Shown: positions 31,689 to 40,091, numbered from the stretch's first letter. The stretch: 42,018 nt of DNA from an uncultured Myxococcales bacterium (GCA_902826865.1 CADEGN010000033.1:1-42018); one strand, 5' to 3'. Translations and numbers: made by a program. Notes: a model not told the origin generated them from the sequence alone.

Positions 31689-32000
31689 TCGGGCAGCAGT
31701 CTAGCGCGCGTAGCCGCGCAAGCGAGAAATCTGCGAACTCGCGGCAGGTACGTCGGCACTCGGTGCGGACGGAAAACCGCAGGACCGCGGCGCGAATCGC
31801 CGCGGACGGAAAACCGCCGGACCGCGGCGCGAACCGCCGCGGCCCGGCGTGCACGGACTGACGATGGACTGATCACAACCCGGCGTCGCAGCGGCCGACG
31901 CCGTCCGGCTCCCACCGGCGCTCGCGGTACGGTGGAGCCGACCGTCTGGATCGATCGATATTTCATGTGGCGTGGTAGGCTCGCCGGCGTGCGTCCCTCG
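31689..32000. other. Divergent intergenic region with a GC-rich 37-bp tandem duplication
   Basis: This 312-base gap between the minus-strand hypothetical and the SCP2 gene has no convincing gene. Its central part (31765-31838) is a tandem duplication, listed separately. A GTG at 31932 and an ATG at 31965 are in frame with the SCP2 gene, so the true start might lie in here. Confidence 0.6.
31765..31838 (+). repeat. 37-bp tandem direct repeat, two copies, hairpin-forming
   Basis: Copy 1 is 31765-31801 and copy 2 is 31802-31838, with two mismatches (A to C at the 17th base and T to C at the 33rd). A GCGG continues the pattern at 31839. Each unit holds GCGGACGGAAAACCGC (GCGG/CCGC arms) and CCGCGG with GGCGCGAACCGCC, so it can fold on itself. 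No reading frame through it looks coding. Confidence 0.9.
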
Positions 32001-32387
32001 ATGCGCGATACCCCGGCGACGGTCGAGGCGATTTTTCACAGCTTGCCAGCCCGATTGCGCCCCGATCGAGTCGAGGGCTTGACTGGGACGTATCACTTCG
32101 ACATTCACGGCGCCGCCGAGCCCCATTGGACCGTGTCGATCGCCGACGGTGCGTGCGTCGTGACAACGGGTTTTGTTGGCGAAGCGACCTGCACAGTTAC
32201 GATGGACGAGGAGACGTTTCTCGCCATCGAAACCAACCAGCAAAACCCGATCTTCGCGTTCGTGAGGGGGCGAATCAGGGTCACGAACGTCGGGCACATG
32301 CGGCGCTACGACCGCGCCTTTTACCGGTTCTACGACGTGCCCGCCGACGCCGACGCCGTCGCGTCGCGTGGGCCCGAAGGTGGCTGA
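32001..32387 (+). CDS. SCP2 sterol-carrier-like domain protein
   Basis: 128 residues from the ATG at 32001; earlier in-frame starts at 31932 and 31965 would add up to 23 residues. The domain starts TPATVEAIFHSLPARLRPDR, has GLTGTYHFDIHG, then the strand-turn-strand VSIADGACVVTTGFVGEATC and DEETFLAIETNQQNPIFAFV, and ends in RGRIRVTNVGHMRRY. This is the typical lone bacterial SCP2 domain, which binds lipids or fatty-acyl groups in a hydrophobic tunnel. It is soluble. The cargo and pathway are unknown, and it lies upstream of the ECF sigma gene with about 160 bases between. Confidence 0.85.
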   Translation: MRDTPATVEAIFHSLPARLRPDRVEGLTGTYHFDIHGAAEPHWTVSIADGACVVTTGFVGEATCTVTMDEETFLAIETNQQNPIFAFVRGRIRVTNVGHMRRYDRAFYRFYDVPADADAVASRGPEGG

Positions 32388-32466
32388 GGTGCTGGCGCAA
32401 CCGCGTACTGCGCCCCGCAGACTCCTACCCTGTGCCCCAAAACGCGATCTTCGCGGCCAAGCGCGG

Positions 32467-32492
32467 TGATCCGCGCTGCTCTGGCGGGCGTA
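32467..32492 (+). promoter_or_regulatory. Candidate ECF sigma-dependent (autoregulatory) promoter
   Basis: TGATCC (32467-32472) and CGTA (32489-32492) are separated by 16 bases, 56 bases upstream of the ECF sigma start. TGATCC is the -35 element known for sigma factors that pair with ChrR-type cupin anti-sigma factors, and CGTA is a common ECF -10. The site is therefore a plausible self-activating promoter for the sigma/anti-sigma operon. Confidence 0.45.
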
Positions 32493-32547
32493 TGACGTCT
32501 GTCGGCCGGCGTGGCCGAAAAGGAGCGGAATCATCGGCCTGAGCGGG

Positions 32548-33180
32548 ATGGCAGAATTGACCGGAGAAGCGCTGGTGACGTACCGTCGCTGGCACGTGAC
32601 GCAAGTCAGGGCAACGCCCGTAAGCTTCGCAGAGCTCGACGATGTCGAGCTTATTCGCGAGGCCGCTCGCGGCGAAGTCGGAGCAATCACCTGCGTCTAC
32701 GATCGCTTCGCGGCCCTGCTGCACGCGATGGCCGAGAAGATTCTCGGGGACCGACCCATGGCGGAAGACCTGGTCCACGACGTATTCCTCGAGGTTTGGC
32801 GCCATGCCGCCAGCTACGACCCGTCGCGCGGAAGCGTGCGGACGTGGATGCTGGTGCGACTGCGAAGCCGAGCGCTCGATCGCCTCCGTTCGGCGCGGAC
32901 GCGACGCGAAGTTGGGACCCCCGACGACACGTCGCTGGCCGCGGCCGAAGTTTGCGAGGATCCGAGCCTCGAGCCGGATCGCAAGGCCATCCGGCGTGCG
33001 CTCGCCGAGTTACCGGCGGAGCAGCGCGAGGTCCTTGAGCTCGCGTACTTCCACGGCCTCACCTCGAGCGAGATCGCCGAGCGCATGGGGTCACCACTGG
33101 GTACGGTCAAGTCGCGCACTGCCGCCGCATTGGCCAAGCTGCGCGCCGTGATGGAGCCCATGAGGGAGGCCGCACGATGA
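32548..33180 (+). CDS. ECF RNA polymerase sigma factor
   Basis: 210 residues; an RBS-like GAGCGGG lies directly before the ATG. Region 2 is about 30-100, with MAEDLVHDVFLEVWRHAASY as the -10 recognition helix area. Region 4 is about 145-200, with LPAEQREVLELAYFHGLTSS and EIAERMGSPLGTVKSRTAAA as the -35-binding helix-turn-helix. There is no extra C-terminal domain. The downstream gene overlaps by 4 bases (ATGA) and encodes a cupin of the ChrR anti-sigma type, so the pair should form a stress-sensing switch. By family, ChrR-type pairs respond to singlet oxygen or related stress. The actual signal here is not known. Confidence 0.93.
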   Translation: MAELTGEALVTYRRWHVTQVRATPVSFAELDDVELIREAARGEVGAITCVYDRFAALLHAMAEKILGDRPMAEDLVHDVFLEVWRHAASYDPSRGSVRTWMLVRLRSRALDRLRSARTRREVGTPDDTSLAAAEVCEDPSLEPDRKAIRRALAELPAEQREVLELAYFHGLTSSEIAERMGSPLGTVKSRTAAALAKLRAVMEPMREAAR

Positions 33181-33707
33181 CCGCGCGTGACGAGGACGAC
33201 GTCCCGACGGACGTGCTCGACTTGCTTGCGCGGGCGCTACCGGTCGGTACCCCGCGGGTCGACCTGCGCGACCGATTGCTCGCCCAGCTGGCGGGACGTG
33301 AGCGGTTCACGCCCTTCCTCGATCGGCTGATGCAGCTATTCGATCTCGAAGAGTCGGCCACGCGTATCCAGCTCGAAGCGATTGTTGACCCTCAGGCGGA
33401 GTGGGACGAGATGGGGAATGGCTGTTCGTTTCGCGACTTCGACGGGGGCCCGGCCATCGGTGAGGCCCACGGCGGTCTGGTGCGGGTCGCGCCCGGGTCG
33501 GTGTTCCCCCAGCATCGCCACGTCGGGGAAGAGCGGATGCTGATCCTCCAGGGCCAAGTGGCGGATGAGCACGGCGGACACTTTCGAGCCGGCGATGAGA
33601 TCGTCATGGGCGACGGGACGACCCACGAGCTGCGCGTGATCGGCGACCAGGAGCTGATCTACGCCGCGGTCATCGTCGCCATCGATTTCGTGGTCCCCGA
33701 GGGATGA
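33177..33707 (+). CDS. ChrR-type cupin anti-sigma factor
   Basis: 176 residues, starting in the ATGA overlap with the ECF sigma gene. Residues 1-70 are the helical sigma-binding part. Residues 75-176 are a cupin with FPQHRHVGEERMLILQGQVA and DGTTHELRV. His113, His115, Glu119 and His150 match the metal ligands of the ChrR cupin. The first 80 residues have no Cys, and the only Cys is Cys83. The usual His/Cys zinc site of the ChrR N-terminal anti-sigma domain is therefore missing. Inhibition is expected to work without that zinc, or in a different way. An intrinsic terminator follows the stop. Confidence 0.87.
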   Translation: MTARDEDDVPTDVLDLLARALPVGTPRVDLRDRLLAQLAGRERFTPFLDRLMQLFDLEESATRIQLEAIVDPQAEWDEMGNGCSFRDFDGGPAIGEAHGGLVRVAPGSVFPQHRHVGEERMLILQGQVADEHGGHFRAGDEIVMGDGTTHELRVIGDQELIYAAVIVAIDFVVPEG

Positions 33708-33712
33708 CGGGG

Positions 33713-33737
33713 GCCCGATTTCGCGGGCGATTTTTTT
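33713..33737 (+). terminator. Intrinsic terminator of the sigma/anti-sigma operon
   Basis: GCCCG (33713-33717) and CGGGC (33724-33728) form a 5-bp stem with a 6-base loop, followed by GA and seven Ts (33731-33737). It begins 6 bases after the anti-sigma stop codon. The T-run is rare in this GC-rich sequence, which supports a real rho-independent terminator. Confidence 0.72.
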
Positions 33738-34045
33738 CGATTGGGTGTCGGTCCCGGGCCGGAAAGCTGCGCTGTCCCGGGGTCTATCCGTCGGGACAAT
33801 GAGCGAGGCCGCGGTCCCGTTCGCACCGGGGGGCGCGGACGGGACCGTAGGCCTCCACCCACTTTTGCTCGCGCGTGCGGTTCGCACACTGGGCGGATCA
33901 ACGCGCACCGCAGGGTGCGCTACCCAGGCGGCGGCCGCTCGCCGATCTCGTGGACGGCTCGTCCGGCCGGCGCGGATGACTTGGCGTGCGATCGGTCCCA
34001 AAACGACTGGCACCCGTGCACTGAGTGAGGCAAGCTCGCCGTGTC
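33738..34045. other. Intergenic region upstream of the Pro-rich protein, no clear gene
   Basis: About 310 bases after the sigma/anti-sigma terminator. Long frames in here are Arg/Pro-rich with no family resemblance, so I regard them as non-coding. It probably carries the promoter of the Pro-rich gene, but I see no strong -35/-10 pair. Confidence 0.45.
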
Positions 34046-35014
34046 ATGGTGATGCTCGCCCGCCGCGCGCGCGTGCCCCTTCGTGGCACGATTTGGGCCA
34101 TTGCGGCGGCGATCGCGATCGCACCGGCGGTCGTAGTGGCCCAGGACCCGGCCCCGCTCGGGCCAACCGCGGTGACCGCTCCGCCCGCCCCGGAACCCGC
34201 AGCACCCGCGCCGGTCGCGGCCCCCGCCGCCCCCGCGGCCGCGCCTCCAGCCGTCACACCTCCTGCGCCCGCGGCGAGCCCGGCGGTGACGCCCCCGCCG
34301 ATGGTCGACCCGTTTCGCCCGGACCGCGTTGCCGACACCCAAGGCGACCCCTTTCGCAGCGGGGACGCGTGGATCGTTCCTGCGCAACCACCGGGGACAA
34401 CGACCCAGACGACCACCGTGGTGGTGACCGAGCGCGTGACGGTCCCGCCACTGCCGCCACCGCCACCGCCTTCACCACCACCCGCGGTGCGCCGTCCGTT
34501 CGTCAGCGGCTACGGCGGCCTGCAGCTCGATCTGAGCACCACCTCGCGGCGGTTCACCACGTTTACCGGCGTCCACGGCGGACTGCTCCTCGGCGAGCGT
34601 CTTTCGATCGGTGCGTCGATTCGCAATCTCACGCGGCGCTTTGGCCCGCCCATCGTCGGCACGAGCGGGAATCAGTATCGGCTGCTCATGAGCTACGGCG
34701 GACTGGAGCTGGGCGCGGTGTTGTTTCGTCGCGATCGCTTCGAGTTCAGCCTCGAGGCTTTACTCGGAGCGGGCGTCGCCTGCATAAGCCGCCAATCCCG
34801 GGAACACCGCCGCGGGAACTGTGTCGACGCCGTACGCATGGCGGTGGTCCAACCCGGTGCGTTTATCCACCTCAATCTCACCAATTGGATGCGGGTGGGC
34901 CTGGGCGGTGGATATCGTTTCGTCGCCCGCCAAAAGTGGAAGACCAACGCGGATTTCAAGCTGGCCGCTCCGTACTTCGGGATGAGCGTCGACTTCGGCT
35001 GGTTCCGCCGTTGA
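34046..35014 (+). CDS. Secreted Pro/Ala-rich protein with C-terminal outer-membrane beta-barrel-like domain
   Basis: 322 residues from the ATG at 34046; GTG 34025 and ATG 34052 are alternatives. A basic, hydrophobic signal peptide ends near PAVVVAQDP. Residues 35-140 are extremely rich in Pro, Ala and Thr, ending in a run of about eight Pro residues. The C-terminal 160 residues alternate hydrophobic and polar amino acids with many aromatics and Gly (FVSGYGGLQLDLSTTSRRF, FGMSVDFGWF), like the barrel of small outer-membrane proteins. The final strand ends Trp-Phe-Arg-Arg rather than in a bare aromatic. The Pro-rich arm may reach through the peptidoglycan. No homologue is recognised, and its function is unknown. 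Confidence 0.7.
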   Translation: MVMLARRARVPLRGTIWAIAAAIAIAPAVVVAQDPAPLGPTAVTAPPAPEPAAPAPVAAPAAPAAAPPAVTPPAPAASPAVTPPPMVDPFRPDRVADTQGDPFRSGDAWIVPAQPPGTTTQTTTVVVTERVTVPPLPPPPPPSPPPAVRRPFVSGYGGLQLDLSTTSRRFTTFTGVHGGLLLGERLSIGASIRNLTRRFGPPIVGTSGNQYRLLMSYGGLELGAVLFRRDRFEFSLEALLGAGVACISRQSREHRRGNCVDAVRMAVVQPGAFIHLNLTNWMRVGLGGGYRFVARQKWKTNADFKLAAPYFGMSVDFGWFRR

Positions 35015-35072
35015 GAGTTCCGCGGTCGCGGCAGCCCCGATCGTAGTGCTCGACGTCGACTCGCGGCGGCTC

Positions 35073-36917
35073 TCACTTGGCTGCGGCTGGTCGGACGGCC
35101 TCGGGCAAGATCGATGACGTGGTCAAGCGGGCGCGGTTTGACGCCGGCGGCTCCAGCCCTTCGAACCAGCCAAAGAACGTCCCGAGCTTGGCCTTTTGCT
35201 CGGGGCTTAGGTAGTCGAAGTTGGAGCCACGGTCGTTGACCTCCCAAAACTCGCGGCTCTCCAACGACTCTAGCTCTTGCCAAATGCTGCGCATTCGCTC
35301 GATGGGCTCCTCGAGCATGTCTTTTTGGATCCGGCGGGCACACGCATCGGCGTCGTGCAGGAGATACGTGGTGGCCAGTTTGACCTGCGCGCGTCGTACA
35401 CCGCGCAGCGATTTCTCCTGCTCTTTGGTCTCGGCGTGTTCGTCGACCGAAAGGAAGACCGAGAGAAACTCGTCATGGGCGCGCGAGCAACGGTCGTAGG
35501 CGATGCCGCAGAGCGTGCCGATGTCGTGGGCGATGACCTCAGAGATGAAGGTCATCCCCCGTTGATAGGCCACGGAGCTGTAGTAGCGCATGAACCGAGC
35601 GACTTGCAGCGCGCGGTGCTCGAGCGTCTCGCGACGTTCGGCCCGCTCGGCGGCGTCGCGGCCTTGCATCAGAACGAACTCGCCGAGCTGACGATACTGG
35701 TGCAGAACGTTGTAGGCCGTGCGAATGTCCGAAGCATTGATCGCGGCCCGCAGGTAGGTATTGAAGAACTTGATCGAGAGATCGAGCGCGTCGAGGTCGT
35801 GACGGCGTCCGGCCGCCTCACCGAGCCGGCGCGTATCGATCGCGATGAGGTAGCAGGTGTCCTTGATCTGGCCAAGCGCCTCGCCAAACAGCATCTGGTA
35901 TTGACGGAGGATCTTCCACTCGAGCCACGTTTCACGCCGGCGCAAGTCGTCGATGGCGTCGTCGGAAAGGCTCACGAAGTCAGGGCTCTGGCGATTCCAC
36001 GCCAAGATAGTGTGCCACTGCTTGCGCATGGCCGCTTTACTCTCGCCATAGCGGATCCCGAACTCGCACAGCGAATCGACAGCCTCGGAGGCGATGCCCT
36101 TATCCTTCTGCTGCAGGGCGTTGAGGCCGATGTTGGCCAGATGCTCGACGGCCTCGACGGCGCGCAGCTGCCGGGCGTCGGTGGCGAGGCCGGCTCGCCC
36201 GCGCATTGGGCTGGCCGCGATCAACCCGTCCCGCATGATGCGGCCGACGATTTTCTCCGGATCGAGGAAATCGAACACGTAGGCGAAGTAGGGAAACAAG
36301 AGCAGCAGGCTCGCTGTCATCAGCGCCATCGAAAACAGGACGCCCCAGTGCGGCAGGTAGTGATCGCCGACCGAGAAGTTGACCCACAAGACATAGATGC
36401 TCGAGGTCACGAAGAACCCGAGGATCATCAAGTTGGTCCGCGCGCGGAAGAAGAGCCCAGTGATGTGCGGCGTGAAGCGCGTGGCCGCCAACTGGACGAT
36501 GATGCTCGAGACTGTCAGCGCGAGGCCCAGCACCGCGGCCATGACCTCGCCGAGTCCGCCCAACGTGTTTCGGGCTTGATCGACGTCTTGGTCGACGATC
36601 GACCCGAAGAGCGCGGGGATGGAGACCGGCTCGTCGCCCTGGCGGTGGACGGCCTCGGTCACGATATCGAGCCAAAACGAGGCGAGGTAGATGATCGTCG
36701 CGATGCTCAGGATCGCGAGAAACGGCAGGGTCCAGCTCGCGCCCGGCAACGAAGCTCGGCGAAACTGAACCAGTAAGCCGCCGATCGTCCGCGCCGCGAG
36801 GGTGTCGCTCGCGTGCGGCGCCTCCTCGGGCTCGCGATCACCGGCGGGCGGCCCGTCGCCCCGGCCGCGGGCGGATCCAGGCCGTCGCGGCGGCGGCTCG
36901 TCGGATCGGGACACCAC
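35073..36917 (-). CDS. DUF2254-family integral membrane protein
   Basis: 614 residues from the GTG at 36917 (GTG 36914 is as likely). The frame continues to 37001, but that extension overlaps the coaX promoter region. About four transmembrane segments lie in the first third (TLPFLAILSIATIIYLASFW, VMAAVLGLALTVSSIIVQLA, LMILGFFVTSSIYVLWV, GVLFSMALMTASLLLLFPYF). The block RFTPHITGLFFRA next to segment 2 resembles the DUF2254 core. The long C-terminal part is helical and cytoplasmic (SIWQELESLESREFW). The family is known only as predicted membrane proteins; a channel or transport role has been suggested by topology but is not shown. Divergent from coaX with about 50 bases between starts. Confidence 0.78.
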   Translation of the reverse strand: MVSRSDEPPPRRPGSARGRGDGPPAGDREPEEAPHASDTLAARTIGGLLVQFRRASLPGASWTLPFLAILSIATIIYLASFWLDIVTEAVHRQGDEPVSIPALFGSIVDQDVDQARNTLGGLGEVMAAVLGLALTVSSIIVQLAATRFTPHITGLFFRARTNLMILGFFVTSSIYVLWVNFSVGDHYLPHWGVLFSMALMTASLLLLFPYFAYVFDFLDPEKIVGRIMRDGLIAASPMRGRAGLATDARQLRAVEAVEHLANIGLNALQQKDKGIASEAVDSLCEFGIRYGESKAAMRKQWHTILAWNRQSPDFVSLSDDAIDDLRRRETWLEWKILRQYQMLFGEALGQIKDTCYLIAIDTRRLGEAAGRRHDLDALDLSIKFFNTYLRAAINASDIRTAYNVLHQYRQLGEFVLMQGRDAAERAERRETLEHRALQVARFMRYYSSVAYQRGMTFISEVIAHDIGTLCGIAYDRCSRAHDEFLSVFLSVDEHAETKEQEKSLRGVRRAQVKLATTYLLHDADACARRIQKDMLEEPIERMRSIWQELESLESREFWEVNDRGSNFDYLSPEQKAKLGTFFGWFEGLEPPASNRARLTTSSILPEAVRPAAAK

Positions 36918-36968
36918 GGATAACGACGGTAGCAGATGGCATCGCCGCGAGGTATCGTCGAGGTCAAG

Positions 36969-37757
36969 ATGCTGCTCGCTGTCGACGTCGGAAACTCGCA
37001 CACCACGTTTGGGGTGTTCGCCGGCGACGAGCTGCGCTGCGAGCTGCGCCTATCGACACGCCACGGGTGGACCCGCGACGAGGTCGCGATCGCGCTGCGC
37101 CAGGGGCTGGAGCTGGCGGGATTTGGCCTCGCCGAGGTCGACGCGGCGATCATCGCCTGCGTGGTTCCACCCGCGCTTGGGGCCCTCCGCGAGGCACTGG
37201 TCCGCTACGCTGGATTCGAGCCGCTGGTGGTCGGGCCGGGGATCCGCACCGGAATGCCGATCCGCTACGACCCGCCGCAGGAGGTGGGCGCCGACCGCAT
37301 CGTCACGGCCGTCGCGGCGCACGAGCGCCACGGAATGGGTGAGCAGGGGCGCACCGGGATCATTGTCGTCGATTTCGGTACCGCGACGACCTTCGACGTG
37401 GTTTCTCCGGCGCCGGAGTACCTTGGGGGTGCGATTGCTCCGGGGATCGGCATTAGTGCCGACGCACTCTTCTCTCGCGCCGCGAAGCTACCTCGGGTGG
37501 AGGCGACCAAACCGGATCGGGTGATCGGTCGCAATACCGTTGGCGCGATTCAATCGGGTCTGGTGAACGGCTATCTCGGGCTGGTCGAAGGCCTGATCGC
37601 GCGCATTCGTGATGAAGTCGATTTTTCCACCCGTGTGGTTGCCACCGGTGGGTTCGCGGCCCGCCTCGCCCCCTACACAGCCTCCATCGACGCGGTCGAC
37701 GAGGCGCTCGTGCTCGAGGGGCTGCGGATCATCTTTGCCCGCAACCGCGCCCGGTGA
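36969..37757 (+). CDS. coaX: Type III pantothenate kinase
   Basis: 262 residues from the ATG at 36969, which has GAGG 5 bases upstream; an ATG at 36936 lacks one. The family motifs are LAVDVGNSHTTFGVF (ASKHA nucleotide loop), GADRIVTAVAAH, IVVDFGTATTFDVV, and YLGGAIAPGIGISADALF, in the right order. CoaX phosphorylates pantothenate, the first step of coenzyme A synthesis, and needs a monovalent cation. The length is normal. It opens an operon with three further genes: the next start is 9 bases after this stop. Confidence 0.95.
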   Translation: MLLAVDVGNSHTTFGVFAGDELRCELRLSTRHGWTRDEVAIALRQGLELAGFGLAEVDAAIIACVVPPALGALREALVRYAGFEPLVVGPGIRTGMPIRYDPPQEVGADRIVTAVAAHERHGMGEQGRTGIIVVDFGTATTFDVVSPAPEYLGGAIAPGIGISADALFSRAAKLPRVEATKPDRVIGRNTVGAIQSGLVNGYLGLVEGLIARIRDEVDFSTRVVATGGFAARLAPYTASIDAVDEALVLEGLRIIFARNRAR

Positions 37758-37766
37758 GTCGCGCCT

Positions 37767-38999
37767 ATGGTCTACGCCCATCGTCCGCTCGAACAAGACG
37801 ACGTCAGTCCCGCCGCGTGGAAACTCGTGGGCCCCGAGGCACCGAGCCCGTTGCGCGGCATGGTCGCGCGCGGTCTGGCTCCGTTACCACCGCGAGATCT
37901 CGTGATCGCGCTCTACCAGATCTGGGTCACGAACGACCCCGATCACGCCACCTTGGCTGCCAAGACGACCGAGGCGCTGCCGAAGCCGATCCTCGGCGGT
38001 GCCCTCGATGACCCGGGGCTCCACCCGGGGGCCCTGGATTTTCTTGCGCGCAAGTTGCCCAACAACGCCGAAGCGCTCGAGCGCATCGTTCGTCACCGCA
38101 ACACCAACGATCATACCCTGGCTTCGATCGCTCGCATCTGTCCTGAGTCGGTCTGCGACGTCCTCGCCGACAATCAGGAGCGGTGGCTGCGATTTCCGGC
38201 CATCGTCGAGGAGCTGTATCAGAACCCCGCGTGTCGCATGAGCGTGATCCATCGCATGCTCGAACTCGCGGTCCGCGAGAACGTGGACGTGCGTCTGCCG
38301 AACATGGAGGAGATTCGGCTCGCACTCCTCGAGGGCGGCGCGGCGGAACCCGAACGCGACGAAGTCTTCAAGGCCGCCACGGGCGGTGGCATTGCCCAGG
38401 CCCACGCCCGGGTCGTCGAGAAGGTGAAGTCATCTACCGCCGACGACGAGCTGGCCCTCGATCGGGCCGCCGAGGACACGAGTTCTCCGGACCTCAAGGC
38501 GCTCTTGGCCCAGGCCGCCAACGACGACTTGAGCCTCGATCTGCTCGAAGACGGTGCGGCCAACGCCGCGACCGACGGCCCAGCTGCGCCAGGCGAAGAA
38601 CGTCGAACGCGGCGCGCCGACCTCAAGCCGATGGAGAAGATCCGCCTGGCCCTCCTCGGCGACGCCTTCGACCGTTTTGAGCTTATCCGCGACAGCAACA
38701 AGATCGTTGCGATGAGTGCGATCAAATCGCCACGGGTGACGGACAACGAGGTGGTCGCCTATGCGGCCAATCGCACCCTCGCGCGCGACGTGATCCAGTA
38801 CATCGCGAAACGCAAGGAGTGGGTCGGACTGTATGCCGTCAAGCTCAACCTCGTGCTCAACCCCAAGACGCCGCTGGCGCAGGCGATGAACTTCCTCACC
38901 AGCTTGCACGCGCACGACATCAAGAAAGTCGCGTTTTCGAAGAACATCCCGTCCGCGCTGGCGGTGGCCGCTCGCCGACGAATGGAGCAGCGGCGGTGA
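37767..38999 (+). CDS. Helical-repeat (HEAT-like) conserved hypothetical protein
   Basis: 410 residues. The N-terminal 180 residues look like short alpha-helical repeats with repeated L-x-x-L/I-A patterns (LARKLPNNAEALERIVRHRN, LASIARICPESVCDVLADNQ). A charged, low-complexity link follows (about 210-285). The C-terminal part is highly regular: VTDNEVVAYAANRTLARDV, VKLNLVLNPKTPLAQAMNFL, LHAHDIKKVAFSKNIPSALA. The 'NPKTPL...F...L...D.K..A.SK..P..L...ARR' pattern is a conserved block that I associate with unnamed deltaproteobacterial proteins. No enzyme motif is present. It is cytoplasmic and lies in the coaX operon, overlapping the next gene by 4 bases. Confidence 0.78.
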   Translation: MVYAHRPLEQDDVSPAAWKLVGPEAPSPLRGMVARGLAPLPPRDLVIALYQIWVTNDPDHATLAAKTTEALPKPILGGALDDPGLHPGALDFLARKLPNNAEALERIVRHRNTNDHTLASIARICPESVCDVLADNQERWLRFPAIVEELYQNPACRMSVIHRMLELAVRENVDVRLPNMEEIRLALLEGGAAEPERDEVFKAATGGGIAQAHARVVEKVKSSTADDELALDRAAEDTSSPDLKALLAQAANDDLSLDLLEDGAANAATDGPAAPGEERRTRRADLKPMEKIRLALLGDAFDRFELIRDSNKIVAMSAIKSPRVTDNEVVAYAANRTLARDVIQYIAKRKEWVGLYAVKLNLVLNPKTPLAQAMNFLTSLHAHDIKKVAFSKNIPSALAVAARRRMEQRR

Positions 39000-39472
39000 C
39001 TTCCGCGTTCGCGGCTTGGCTTGACCGCCAGGGCGGGATGCTGGTTGCACCGCGGGCGACCGCCGCCGCACTTGCGCCTGACGTGGGCGCGCGCGATGCC
39101 ACGTTGGCATTGGTGGCGTTCTTCGTCGGATGCCGGGTCCCGGTGGCCGTGTCGGCGATGGCGCGGATCGTCTCGCTCGGCAACCTCGACGGGGTGATGG
39201 TCTCGGTCGCCGATCTGGCGCTGGCCCTCTTGGCTCCGTTTCTTGCCCTCGTGGCGATCGAGCTCGTGCTCGGGAAGCCGCGATCGTATCGGGCTGGATC
39301 CTGCTTGATCGCCATGGTCACGGTGGCGACCTTGCTGCATGGGGCGACGCTGGTGGCGGGGTACGAGTTCGATCCGGCGTGGATCGCCGATGTGATCGCG
39401 GGTGCGGCAGGGCTCGCGCTCGCGGCGTGGATTCGGCCGGTCGTCCCGGAGATTCGCGAGGCAAAATCATGA
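38996..39472 (+). CDS. Four-helix membrane protein in the coaX operon
   Basis: 158 residues from a GTG that overlaps the previous stop (GTGA). Its helices are ATLALVAFFVGCRVPVAVSA, VADLALALLAPFLALVAIEL, CLIAMVTVATLLHGATLVAG and ADVIAGAAGLALAAW. No signature or known family is visible, though the size and helix count recall YIP1-like proteins. The stop overlaps the thioredoxin start by 4 bases (ATGA), so all four genes here should be co-translated. Confidence 0.72.
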   Translation: MTSAFAAWLDRQGGMLVAPRATAAALAPDVGARDATLALVAFFVGCRVPVAVSAMARIVSLGNLDGVMVSVADLALALLAPFLALVAIELVLGKPRSYRAGSCLIAMVTVATLLHGATLVAGYEFDPAWIADVIAGAAGLALAAWIRPVVPEIREAKS

Positions 39473-40020
39473 GCGCTGCGCGGTGGGTCGGTGCGCTCGC
39501 GCTCGGGCTCGTGGTCGCGGTTGGCAGCGCCGACGCTGTGACGAGCGTGGGTCGCTGGGGGGACCTCGGTCCACTCGGGCCCGGCGGTGAGATCCCGGAG
39601 TTTGCGGTGGCCTTGATCGACGGTGGCCGTTTCACCGACGAGGACTTGGCCGGCCGCGTGCACGTGGTGGCGTTCTGGGCGACATGGTGTCCCTATTGCC
39701 GTGACGAGCTCGAGGAAATCGACGAGTTGATCCCCACGTATGATCCACAGGTGGTTCGATTCGTTGCGGTCAACCGCGAGGGTGGGGGGCTCAGTCCACG
39801 CGAGGCCACGCAGATCTCGCGCGCCTATCGCGATCGCACCGGACTCGATGCGATGGTCGCGGTCGATGGCGGGGCAATGGCGAGGGCGTTCGGGGTGGGG
39901 CCGATCCCGCATACGGCGATCTTCGATCGCGAGGGCCGCCTGCGATTCGTCCACCAAGGACGCACGAGCGGCGCCACCTTGGCGGAGGAGATCGACGAGC
40001 TGTTGGCGGAGGGGTCGTAG
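39469..40020 (+). CDS. TlpA/ResA-like secreted thioredoxin
   Basis: 183 residues from the ATG in the ATGA overlap; the frame extends upstream but is antisense-like. Residues 1-23 are a signal peptide or anchor. The thioredoxin core has WATWCPYCRDELEEIDEL (Cys74, Cys77) and the cis-Pro region VGPIPHTAIFDREG with Pro147. The CPYC active site differs from the CxPC of ResA and is closer to DsbA/glutaredoxin types. It would reduce or rearrange disulphides outside the cytoplasm, perhaps in cytochrome c maturation or cofactor protection. Whether it serves the membrane protein encoded just before it is unknown. Last gene of the coaX operon. Confidence 0.88.
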   Translation: MSAARWVGALALGLVVAVGSADAVTSVGRWGDLGPLGPGGEIPEFAVALIDGGRFTDEDLAGRVHVVAFWATWCPYCRDELEEIDELIPTYDPQVVRFVAVNREGGGLSPREATQISRAYRDRTGLDAMVAVDGGAMARAFGVGPIPHTAIFDREGRLRFVHQGRTSGATLAEEIDELLAEGS

Positions 40021-40091
40021 ACCCTACGACTGCGCCTACGCCGTGATCAGGATCCGGCGTGGTCGCGCCGCACGGGGTTGTTCGCGAGATC

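Noticed and set aside
35277-36776. 499-codon plus-strand frame opposite the DUF2254 protein
   Set aside because: Arg/Asp/His/Val-rich shadow with no membrane or family features.
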